Origin: Mesostigma viride
Taxonomy: Eukaryota; Streptophyta; Mesostigmatophyceae; Mesostigmatales; Mesostigmataceae
Direction: 5' to 3'
DNA length: 32,500 nt
NCBI GenBank assembly: GCA_009746045.1
Contig: RPFO01000667.1
Location: forward strand, 3,099,273 to 3,131,772
Within the stretch, counting starts at the first letter, position 1, and the number at the start of each line of letters is the position of its first letter. The notes under the pieces were generated by a model. That model was not told the origin of the DNA, did no database searches, and worked only from the letters and a program-made list of their open reading frames with translations. The translations under genes and the position numbers were made by a program. Shown piece after piece: positions 1 to 12,300 of the stretch.

Positions 1-343
1 GACGTCTCGAGAGATGCATGGATTTGCAGCCACAGCCATAGTTGTTGGCGTGCGTGTCACCCACAAGGGAGGAATAGGTCACAGGAAAAAGTAACTGGGA
101 GGCTCTTTGGGTACATCAACTCAACTACAGCCGATCAAAAGTTGTGTTGCCTCTTCTGGAGAACTGTGCTGGGACTGGCTGGAGGCAAGAGCTTGGGCAA
201 GTGTCCGTCGAGAGTGGCGCATGTGGCGTGGCACTGCTGCGCATGTCAGTGATGATGGCTCCTGCTGGTCTTACGTCTGTCGGTTTTTATTGTTAACCCC
301 GTGCTTGCTATCTGCCTGGTTGCTGCCGTACGCCACCCCCCAG
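1..343 (+). other. Left edge: probably intron of ETF-QO
   Basis: This stretch ends in a pyrimidine-rich run and CAG acceptor at 341-343, directly before the first recognisable ETF-QO exon. I see no ETF-QO-like peptide in any frame here, so it is most simply the tail of an intron whose upstream exon lies outside the window. Confidence 0.55.
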
Positions 344-3300
344 GCGCCGATCACTGTGCCCGTCACGCTGGACACCTTCTCCTTCCTCACGGAGGGCCGC
401 TCGATACGCCTGCCCACGCCGCCCCAGATGCACAACAAGGGCAACTACGTGGTCAGGTGCGGGGATCAGGTTTAGCGAGGGCGAGGGTATGGCACGGTGG
501 GGCGCGAACAATGTAGCGTAGGCGTGAGTCTTAAGAAGGGCAACAAACTTGACAGGTGCGTCGCTACTACGCGGTGATTGGAGGGCAAGTACGAGGTCAG
601 GTGCTAGGGACGAAGTCTGCTATGCGGGAAGGGGGGGATTTGAGTAGGTAATAAGGCACAGGAAGGCATGTGACGATGGTGTTATGTTATCAGGGGCCAT
701 GTGGCTGGGTAACGGCCAATGCAGGGTAGGGTGTGGAGGGAAGATGAAATAGGCGACCATGTTCTCAGGTGCCAGGGTATGGAGGTCAGGGTGTGTCTCA
801 TTAGGGAAGCCCTAGTGACTTGGCGCAGGGAAAAGCTTATTGCGGGCAAAGGCTGTGCCAGGAAGAGTGTAATAACAACATCAAGGAGGTAGAGAATAAT
901 AAAAAGGCTTTGCCAGGTAGAGTATAATAACAACATCAAGGAGGTAGAGTATAAGAAAAAGGCTTTGCCAGGTAGAGTATAATAACAACATCAAGGAGGT
1001 AGAGTATAATATAAAGGCTTTGCCAGGTAGAGTATAATAACAACATCAAGGAGGTAGAGTATAATAAAAAGGCTTTGCCAGGTAGAGTATAATAAGTTGA
1101 CGATTAAAGCATAGCACCCGGCTGCGTCACGTGGGTCCCAAAAAGGGAACCGTCAACGCCAATGCACAACGAGAAGGAGGGAGGGTACCCTAGCTTCCCT
1201 CACTGCCTGGGGGGGCCAACCTGCAGAGTACCCTCTCTGCATCAAGGTGCAAGCACAAGTGTGGGTTGAGTAAGGCCTTGCGTTGGCAAACACGGGGCGG
1301 ATGCTTCACCGTAGCGGGCCCCAAGCTGCTCTTGGCCGTACCGTACAAAGGAAGTGGCAAAGCTAGGGGTCTCATGTTTTCCCAAAGCATCGCATTTGGA
1401 GCCATGGCGCTGCTTCCAGAGACGATTACGAAGGCGGGTTAAGTTTGACAGTGGCAGTTCAGGCTGTCTTTGACAGCACTACCATGGAGGTTGCAAACGT
1501 TTAGTTGCGCACGACTGCAGTGTGTCATGTGGTACATAGTCGATAAGCAGCATGTACGGCATTGGATGCAGCCATGTGGTATGAACGCAGTGCTGCATGC
1601 ACCTTTCGGTTGCGGGGTGTGCTCTTCCGCGCATCCCTGGGCTCGACGGCCGTTGGGGCGCAACCTCCACGGACACTAGGGGTCCTTCAGTATGCCTATG
1701 CCTTCTGGATGTTCTAGTTAAGTGGTGTCTGGGGCATCAAAATGGGCCCGGTTGCTTGCTTGCGGCGTTGGCCTGTGTGCTTATCCAACATTCGTCGTTA
1801 CTTGTACGAATGTACCTGTTGCTGGCACCCGCCACAGCTTATCGGAGGTGGTGCGCTGGCTGGGGTCGCAAGCCGAAGAGATGGGCGTGGAGGTCTACCC
1901 TGGGTTTGCCGCGTCGGAGGTGCTGTTCCGCGAGGATGGCGCGGTGTGTGGGGTGGCCACCACGGATACAGGCATCGGCAAGAACGGCAAGCCCCGGCCA
2001 AACTTTGCGCGGGGGGTGGAGCTGCGAGGTGAGGGCGGTGGGATAACGGGCATGGGTAGAGCTGTACGGCGGGCACAGATGGTGGGGACACGGGTGTGGG
2101 TGGAGTTGTGAGAGGTGAGGTTGGGAGTGGGCGTGTGGGTGGAGCTGCAAAGTGGGGATAGCTGACGTGCTGCACCCCCTGTAGACACGTTGGCACGCGG
2201 ATGCCATGCAATACCAAGAACAAGGTCGGGTCCTCCTTTGCCTTTGCCCAGCACCTCTGAGCATGCTTTGATCGATAAGGTGTTCATTACAAAAACGAGT
2301 CGCAGGCGTGAGAGCTTGAGCCAACTTGAGCTTGCGTGCCCATGCATGCACCTGCACAGACAAACCTACGACTCCCCCCCCCCCCCCCGCCCCCAGAAAC
2401 GTTCACACACCATGCTTGCATGCATATTAAGCAACCGCTCAGACAACAAAGACTACACCCACGGACTTACAAATAGATTTCTGCTCAGATGAGAAACTGC
2501 TTTTCAGGCCAGATGCGGGCACATATGCACAGGCAGGCCAACGCTTTTGACAATGCTCACGCCATGCAACCAAGCGCAGTCCGCGGCACACGTGCTTGTG
2601 ACCAATATCCAGGTCTGCTGCTGGAAAGGAAACTTGCTCTGGACCTTTCAGTATTTTGAAAAATTTTTCCATTCTGCTCTTCATGGTGCCATGTTCCCTG
2701 CACCGCATTTCTTGCCTGTGCGTGCAGGCACGGTTTCGTTGCTGGCGGAAGGCTGCAGGGGCTCCCTGTCCGAGGTAGGATGGGATGGTACTCATTGATA
2801 GCGCACTCACAACCACCACTTTCCCGCCCCAGCCCCACCGCGTTGGTTGTAGTTCCCTGCCTGTCGTCCCAGCCACAGTCATTGGGTAATGCATTGCTCC
2901 CTGCCAAGACGGATGGCAGGTGATAGAGCCAGGCTTGTTCAAGCCTTGCGCGCGAAACAGAAAGGTGAAAAAGTAAACGGCCGAAGCAAGCAATTTTACC
3001 GTGCGTAGCTGCCTTCTTGTCATGATCCCGGAAGCAACGGTCTCGCTTTAATGGCCTGTTAAATCTGAAGCTATGGACGTATCATTTCACTATGAACGTC
3101 CCTGTAGCCAAGGAACTGCAGCCCTTCTTACCGGTGTTGGTTGTACAGAGAAGTTTACCACGATTGGATGTTACAACTTGGGCCATGTAGTATCATACGA
3201 CGTAGTGCACTCTGGAAGTTCTTATGGTCATTAGCACGACCTGACATGATCATCGTAGGAGACCCACTCACGTCTGCGTTGCTTGTCGCTTGTGCGCGCG

Positions 3301-6300
3301 GCCTCCCCCAGAGCATTATCGAGCGATTCTCGCTGCGGGAAAAGGCCGGCGCGCAGCACCAGACGTACGGCCTGGGCATCAAGGAGGTACGGCCGCGTGG
3401 GTGCATGCAGCATGAACGGAGGGGAGGCTATGTTTGATTGGGTGGGTGGACGCGGCGTGAGGAAGAGGTGCCCACTTTGTGGAAGAGGTCCTGTCCTGTC
3501 CACAAGGCCCTCCTGGCCACAATGGTAGGGTTTGGTGGTCGTACATACTGCATGCTTGCCCCAATCCCAGATGGGCCCAGGGAGCCATGCACAGGGACGC
3601 AAGCAACATCAGCCTTGAGGCGGGTTTCGTCGGCAGGCTGCACGCGCGCACCCCACCCGCAGGTTAGCGTGGGCCTCGGATGCTGAAGTCGGTGCGGGGA
3701 CGTGCTTTCCACCTTGTTCATTAGTACTCCACGCGGGCAGGCATACGACATGGATGCCAGGGGGCAGGGTGGGATGTTGTTGAAGCCTGTTGTCGCGATG
3801 GTTCTGTCACATGCATGTATACTTTTGCGGCGGTCATGAGAGTATTTGCATTCTGTATAATCCTTATTAACAACATCACCGCGGTGCCTCCTTTCATTCT
3901 AATCGTCGCATGATCTCCCCATGGCCATGTGCCCTGCTGCACGTTTACCCCATCACCAGCTATGTCGTTGTGAGGTGCGCGCTCTCTGCCTTCTCTCGTT
4001 CCGTTCCCCTCCCTCCCCCATGCCTCCCTGCGTCCTCTCTGACCAGGTGTGGGAGGTCCGCCCCGAGAAGCACTCGCCGGGCACGGTGCTCCACACAGTG
4101 GGCTGGCCGCTGCCACCCGACACCTACGGCGGCTCCTTCCTCTACCACATGGCCGACAACAAGGTGCGGGCCAGTATATACCACTACTCTGACATGGTCA
4201 TTAGACTTAGGGTCAGAGTTCCCCATGGCTGGCAACAGGGCATGCCAGGGAAAGCACACGCTGTGAAGGGCTCGTTTGAGTTGTTGCGGCAACAAGCATA
4301 ACAGGGCGGATGGCGGGTGTAGGGTGGTGTAGGTGGTTGTGGGATGGGACGCTGTATTCTCCGTGCTGGCGTGCCACGCTACCTGCGGATGACCCAGCAG
4401 CCTCAACACGCAGGACTTTGACGTCTCCTCCCTGTGTGCTTCGTCAGTGTGGAAATACCGACGTACACCCCCGGTGGTAAAAAGGCTTTTCTTCTGCTCT
4501 GGCAACAGGGTTCCTCTGCCAGCAATTTCAGTCTTTGAAATGTGAATACTCCTATATTGCTGTCTTCATATCACCTCATTTACTTTATGACATGCACCTC
4601 ATGACCGGCTTTTGGTTTGGATATGTAATACTGGACCCCGCGTGAACGTACGAGCAGCATAGCTCAGGCTCCACTCCCAGCAGTATAAAAGCTGGGTCAG
4701 TTGAGTTTTGCTCTTCCATTTTAGAATAACCTGCCCCGTGAACACCTGAACAGACCTAGGTCTAGCGCTGTACATTGGCTGGCAGCCCGCTCACTGTCCC
4801 TGATCGCATACCGGGCACGAAACAGACAGTGTGGGCATGTTGGCCCCGCAGGGAATGCATGATCCCAGAGAGTGGTGGCGACTGGTGCAATAGGCTCCCA
4901 GTGCCTGTTTGCACTCGGTTGCTACCCTAGCTGTCTCAACGATGTGGCTGACAGCTGGCGCTATTCCCATCATGTACCATGCGTGCCATATTCTACGCAA
5001 CCCCGTGCAGGTGGCGTTGGGGCTGGTGGTCGGTTTGGACTACAAGAACCCCTACCTGAACCCTTACCAGGAGTTCCAGGTGAGCTGGCCCCCACCTGGC
5101 CCTACCCTTACCGACGCTGATGTCCAAGAAGTTGATAACGCTGGCCGGCTCTGGCGTGTGTGCACACCTGAAAAAAGGACCAGCAAAGTGCCAGCTATCA
5201 CGGTTTGCGAGCCATTACAATTGAGATATCATTCTCAAATATATTTGTTTTGTGATTATGGCGGTAAGTGTGTTCTTCGAGGCACCTTCAAGCGGAGTGA
5301 ATGCTGCCGATCGGCGGCAGGGGTGGGTGAACCTGCGCTCGCCATACCATCATCATACCCGGCTGCACCAAAATGTCCAGCTCACCACGCGCGCTTGGTC
5401 GCACAGCCAACAGTCATCTGTCCTATGATCCGTTCATGGACAAGAACGTGCTGCTGGAGTTTGTTTGCTGTTTGCACGTGTCGCCATCGGCGCCTGCACA
5501 CGTGGACACCTGAGTCTGCGGCCTCTCGGTGCCTGAGCTGTGGCAGCTGTCGTTGTTGTCTTATAAACATGTGTATATGCAAAGTGTATGTTTGTCACAA
5601 AGCCACCGAATAGGGTCCTCAAGATCGTAGGGTACGGCTGTACTAGGTTATTGTCTGGACTCTGGACCATGGCCAGTTTAGGCGTTGTTTACCCTATTTG
5701 GCAGCTGTGGTGTTATGTTTATCTGGACAAGGAATGGTATGTTTTGTCTATGGCCAGCAGCTGCTATGTTTGTGTAGACCAGTGGCGGTTCATCTCTTCA
5801 CAGCTGGTGATCGCATCAACGGTGCTCATGTCATGCTGACTAGCGGTGATCGACTCGTGATGATTTCTACCCCCTGTGTGCGCGCAGCGCTGGAAGACGC
5901 ACCCCTCGATCCGGCCCCTGTTGGAGGGTGGCACCTGCCTCCAATACGGTGCCCGCACGCTCAATGAGGGAGGCCTGCAGGTGGGTGCTGTCGCTGGAGC
6001 TGGTTGAGCAGGAGGTGCTGGTTGTACAGGTGGGTCTTACTCCAGGCTTTGAGGGGGATGGCTCCATGGGGTTTGATTACTGCTGGGTGCAGGAGCTGCT
6101 TGGGCAGTTAATATCTGTTCAATATAACTCAGGCCATGAGTAGGCCTTCAGGTTAAATTATCAGTTGGCCAAGCCATTGTCGTCAGATCAGAAAGCAACA
6201 AGGCCATGTTTAATTATAGTGTTTAGCCTTGACCCGTGCGTAGGGGCCCCCCTGTCTGCGTGGCACTCTGTTGAGCGCCAGATAATTTTGAGGTCCCATT

Positions 6301-9300
6301 CAAATGTCTGTTCTCACCAGCATGGCCCAACTTCTCTCCCTTTAGGGTAAATAGGATGGGCATGCCGCTGTGGCCGTAAATCGGACATTCTTGCGACTGG
6401 CTTGAGTAAGGTTGGGTGGCATGCTGGCTGATTACCCAAGCTCAGGTGCCCGTATCGCGCGGTAAGTGTTGGGTGTCACTTACTTTAACCAAGGGTACGT
6501 GCACCGGAGTCTGGCCTCTGTTCAAATGGTTGTCTGCTGCCGCTAGTGGGTCTTGTGGGGCCATGCTGCTGCTGCCTGTTGATGGGCAGAGCGACCACCG
6601 GATGGCCAGGAACTCTAGACTCTTGCACGGAAGTCACTGACGTCTTGGGTCAGCTTTTGGGGTCAGCGGCTGCTGGACGCCGCCATCGTGATCTCCTGCA
6701 CTTTGCAGTAAATGGCTGCCCTCAGAGTACCCTGGTGGCTACCGTCTTTTGTCACACTATGCCGTTGTCTGTTCTTTGCAGTCCATCCCTGCACTGACGT
6801 TCCCAGGGGGCGCCCTGATCGGCTGCTCCGCCGGTTTCCTGAACGTGCCTAAGATCAAGGGGACGCACACCGCCATGAAGTCAGGTAGGCGACGGTGCCT
6901 AGCAAGCACACCGCCATGAAGTCAGGGAATCCAAGTGACACGTATCGATGCCGTCAAGGCAGGTCATGGTGCCATCAGGGCAGGTCATGGTGCCATCAAG
7001 GCAGGTCATGCTGCCATCAAGGCAGGTTACAATCCCGGTTCTGCAGGCTTAGATAGCAGTGCCTAGCAGCATGCACACCGCCATCAAGTCAGGTATGGCC
7101 AGCTAGCCTGTTGCATGGCATCAAGTCAGGCACGGCGGTGTGAATGTTTCCACACCGCCATGAATTCGCATGCATCTGTCTGACAGGCCTTTAGCAAGGG
7201 ACATGAACGTTGACCTTGCTCCTTGTCGCCTGCCGTGTGTACAAGGCCTTGTCGCCGCAGGAGTAGGGTCTTACGCCGTGCAAGTGATGATGTGCGACCT
7301 AGGCATGGTGGTAGATGATGACTGTGTGGAGCAGTTGGACGCCGTACTGGAGTATTGGCCCATGTGCAACCGATGCTTTGCGAGGACAGTTTAGGCCCCC
7401 ACCTGCTTCAGGGTCAGGTGGCATAGCTTTATCAATAGAGTAATACCCAAATTCTAATCACCTATTCAGCGATACTGTCGTGCTTGTGGCACCTCAGGTT
7501 TTGGGGGGCAAGGCAGCATGCGAGGGCACATCATATTTGACATAAAAGGAAGAACTGTGAGTTAGGGTTTCTTAGTGGTGTGAGTGTACTATTTGAACTG
7601 TTGCGTTTTGGTCCGAACTGACGGTATGGTAAGCCCACAGTAAAGGGGGTGATGGGTGGAGGCTTATTGCTGGTAGGCATATCTTGTTTGGGCCATTCTT
7701 AGCGGGCAGCTTTGCGGCATTTCCGGCTTTCAACTACCTGGTACTGCTTGTAAATACCATGTCCCGTGGTAGCGGCTCTCTCCCCTTACACGACGGAAGA
7801 TGTGTACCTCATACCTCTGGCGTTGCAGGCATGTTGGCGGCGGAGGCTGCCGTCGCCGCCATCATAGGAGACCCCTCGCGCACCGCAACAACGGAAAAGG
7901 CGGAGTGTCCCTCGGCGGCGGCGGACTTGTGTTCGTACGAGTCCGCACTGCGGCGCTCGTGGGTGTGGCAGGAGCTGCGCCAAGTGCGCAACATTCGGCC
8001 GGTACGAGTGGCGGGCGACACGTGACGGGATGCCGTGCGTGGTGGCATGGGGTGTGAGATTGAGGAAGCAAAGGGGGCGCCGTTTGTGTGTAAACAGGGA
8101 GAAGGGTCTGGTTGGTGCGCTGGTGTGGGTGGGAGAAAGAAAGGGAGGGAGGGGAGGGGGGGTAGTAGAGTCCTGACTGCTTTTAAATAGTCCTTGATGC
8201 TGGTTTTGATAAGGGCAGCGCAAACATGTCGACAGCTGGCCCACTGTTGCACAAGTCCTTGTGCAGCTCTAAATCTCTGCCACCATTCATCGCGAGACTT
8301 CTTGAAATCTGAGGCCACCGCTCAGCTGTTTTCAAATGTGCTGCAATGCTGGGAACTGACAACAGACACAAAGGGATGGCATCGATGAACCCGCTGATTG
8401 GACAACTCTTTGGGTGTGCAAACAGGGAAGCCACGCTCCTGGATTCTGTTTGCCACGCTTATGTATATAGCTGCGCACTTCTATGTGGGTATCCCTGTGT
8501 ACGCATATATCTCTGTGAGCATATCCCTGTGTACGCATATATCTCTGTGAGCATATCCCTGTGTACGCATATATCTCTGTGAGCATATCCCTGTGTAGGC
8601 ATATATCTCTGTGAGCATATCCCTGTGTAGGCAAATATCGGGGTATGCCTTTGTAAATACCTGCATGTACACAACAGAAGAGGGTTCCTATGTGCATGCC
8701 TGATAATAGACAATGTGGCTTTGTACGTTGCCAGTGTTTAACCCTGGCTGTGGCCTTAGTAGCTGCCAGCAGCAATGCATGCGCTCGCCTCAGCATCATC
8801 TCCCCTCGCTGGACTGCTTGCAAACTCGCTAGATTGCTTCACTGTTCCATGATGTTTTCTGTAACCATGTTTGTCCTCTGCAGGCCTTCCACCGCTTTGG
8901 GGGTCTGCTGGGCGGCGTGGCCTACTCCGCCATTGACACGTACGTCTGTAACTGCAGCGATGCGCAGGCCATGGCGTGGCATGTTGTCTCATGCCAATCA
9001 TGGCAGGCCTGGACTGGGTAGCCCCCATACCTTCAGCATGGTTAACTTTGACGGGTCACACGGAGTCCTCTCTGATAGTCATTACATCGTAGTAGTTTAG
9101 TTTCGACAGCGCCTTCCATTTTGGCGGACCGGAGATGATGTTCTTCCAACAGGGCGCGCCCCACAGCCAGGTGGCCACTTGGTTGTCCGCTCCCTTGTCA
9201 TGAGAACCCCTTGTCCCTGGAGCCTGACCTCATCTATCTGCTCTCATGTCCCTGCGCCAACCTCTCGCAGGTACCTCTTAAGGGGGAAGGCTCCCTGGAC

Positions 9301-12300
9301 GCTCAAGCATGGTCCCCCTGACCATGAATGCATTGAGGTGAGCCATTCCTTTGCCCTAGCAATCGTCATCTGTGTAATTGGCCCTAGAATGGGTGGTTCA
9401 GGCACTTTGACCTCATGGCAAGCTGTGCTGAAGTCTTTACGGTGACAGCATCGTATTTGCAGACATTATGTTATACAGGCCTTTTTTATGGATCAACGCT
9501 TTGATCATTATTTGCCTTCTCATGAGCACCTGGAGATGCCGAGTGTCGACCGGTGTAGATTTCCGTTTTAGCAACGCTTGGTGAAGAGTAGGACTGCCGT
9601 GAGGGCATGATCGTGTTCAGCTACCCACCTGCCACTATGCACGAAAATGGTGTCGCTGCGCTCATAATGTATTAAACGCCCCCCCATCATTATCCTAACG
9701 TCGAATGCAGCCGGCTTCCAAGCACGCCCCCATCGCCTACCCCAAGCCTGACGGCCAGGTCGCGTTCGACATCCTCACGTCCGTCTTCAGGTGCGCCCTG
9801 GCTTGTTGCAGGGACTTTTCGTTGATATAGGGCACTTGCATATGGCTTTGCCCTCTTTGGTGTGGTTGCCCACCAAACGTGAACATGGCACCAGGTTTAT
9901 CATGGAATATCAAACATGGGGTGCTACGCATCTGTTTGCATCATCTACATTGAATTGCGCATATGTCCACCCAGGAGCGTGCACAGCCTGAGCGTGCACA
10001 GCCACATGGGTCAGCCAGATAGCTCCTCCTTAGCTAGCCTGCAATGCTAGCATGGCTGCTATGCATGGCTGCTCGCCCGCTTGTCGCGGTCCAGCATGGT
10101 CCACCGCACAACGTCTAGCAGCATGCCTTGTAGGGCAAAGCCCAAGGACGGCCGCGCCTATCCTCTCTATAAATACTTGCAGTTGTCATGGCTTTGCTTT
10201 ACTCTGCATTTTGGCACGCGTGACTGTGAATGAGCATTGGAGTAACTACACAGCAGCAGAGGGGGATGATCCGTCACTACTGGGGCCACAGTGCTTGTAT
10301 CAGGCTGCTGGTGAGCTGTAGTGTGCAGGTGAGCTAAAGTGTGCAGGTGAGCTATAGTGTGCTGGTGAGCTATGTGGCACACCGCCACATCAAGCCTCTC
10401 GGCGCTTCCAGCTTAATTCCATCCCTCTCGGCACACAGGGTGGGCATGAGTTTGCGTGGCACCGCATGGTCACACACACATTGCTGGCACCTATTGGTAG
10501 TGCGTTGTGTGGAACGCGTAAAACAGTAACAGGTTGAGACGTGAGACATGCTGTGTTCTTCCTTACCACTGTTAGGCTAGTTTCCGGATTTGCCTCTCTT
10601 TCCTTTCCGCTGTCCTCTCATCGCACTTTGCCTGGCACTACCGTCGCTTTATCCGCCCGCACGCATGGATTGCCACCATGCCTGGACCGATACATGTACA
10701 TCAATAGCCCCCCCCATGCCATCTGCCCACCTGCACATGTGTCCACGTGATGCGCAGGAGTGGCACCAACCACGAGCACGACCAGCCGGCCCACCTAAAG
10801 CTCAGGGACCCTGCGGTTCCCTCCGCCGTGAACTGGCCCCTCTACGCGGGGCCCGAGTCCCGTTTCTGCCCAGCCAAAGTCTATGAGTGCGTGGCCGCAG
10901 CTGCTTTCCTCTACTGACTTCTCTTATTTCTGGTATACTCTAATTGCTCTCTTTTGCCGTGACTACTAAAGTCCATCCCTGCTTGGCCCTATTCAAGAAT
11001 TTGCAGGCAAGGGGCTGGTTGCAAGCATGGCATGCCTTCTCAAGTTCATGGCGCAAGGTAGCGGTGATCTGCACAACATGGAGGCAGACAAGAGGTTGAA
11101 TTGCTTGTGTTTGGGTTATTTTCATGGCAAACGTCTTTAGGCCTTGGAGTTCGCAGCTTGTATAAATCTGACAAGGCTGTCAGCTGAGACAAGCACAAGT
11201 GGCTGGATGTGATGTTAATCATCCGTCAAATGTTACACGACTAAAGATGTGCTTTCTGGTTTTGCGCCACCTTCGCTTTCATGGCTGGCATGTAATGGGC
11301 ACGCCCTACTTGCCACGCAGGTACATCCCCTCGTTGGATGGGCCCAACAAGATGGAGTTGGTTATCAACGCGCAGAACTGTGTTCACTGCAAGGTGAGTG
11401 CATCTTGCAACTGTGTGCATCGCAACTGTGTGCATTGCAAGGTATGTGCAGGCAAGAGGCCGTGTGCTTGGCACAAACCTTTGAATGTCCTCCAGAAAGG
11501 ACAACGCGTCTTGCACCCCTCTGTGAATTCTTGGGAGGTAGCACGACACAAACCACAGTAGCAGTAGCTCATTCTTCTAAGATCATGATAAGCTGCGTGT
11601 GGGTAGGCATGATGACTCATTTGGCATGGAAAGATGATTGCTCGAGAAAGTTACGGGTAAGTGATTGATCTGGTACCCTAACTAGAGCAGTCCAGCACAG
11701 TTCTCTGCAATTTCTGCAGAGTTTACCTCCCTACATGGCTGCCTGTTGTGTTCTGTCAGAGATTAACGTCGGATGGTGCCAGTCAGCCAGTGCAAGCCCA
11801 GTACATGCGAGCAGCAAGTGTCTGCTCAGTGGAGACTTCTGTATGGCGGCTGAAAGCACATTATGTTATTCCCTTGGTCTATGTGCATAGTGCGCAAAGT
11901 AGGCCATGCATGTGCATTTACGAAACGACAAGTGCACACATGCACGGGCATGCACACATGCGTCATCTGCATGCTCTACTTCTGTTGGTATGACACACAA
12001 GGGTGTCTGGTCTTTGCATCAACCACGTCCATCGCCTAGCCTGGATGTCACTCCCTACAGTGGTCTGCCGGTCTGCCGGTCTGCCGGTCTGCCGGTCTGC
12101 CGGTCTGCCGGTCTGCCGGTCTGCCGGTCTGCCGGTCTGCCGGTCTGCCGGTCTGCCGGTCTGCCGGTCTGCCGGTCTGCCGGTCTGCCGGTCTGCCGGT
12201 CTGCCGGTCTGCCGGTCTGCCGGTCTGCCGGTCTGCCGGTCTGCCGGTCTGCCGGTCTGCCGGTCTGCCGGTCTGCCGGTCTGCCGGTCTGCCGGTCTGC

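Noticed and set aside
8459-8823. Repetitive minus-strand open frames ([12 protein letters not shown] type)
   Set aside because: Generated by the 32-bp minisatellite in an intron.
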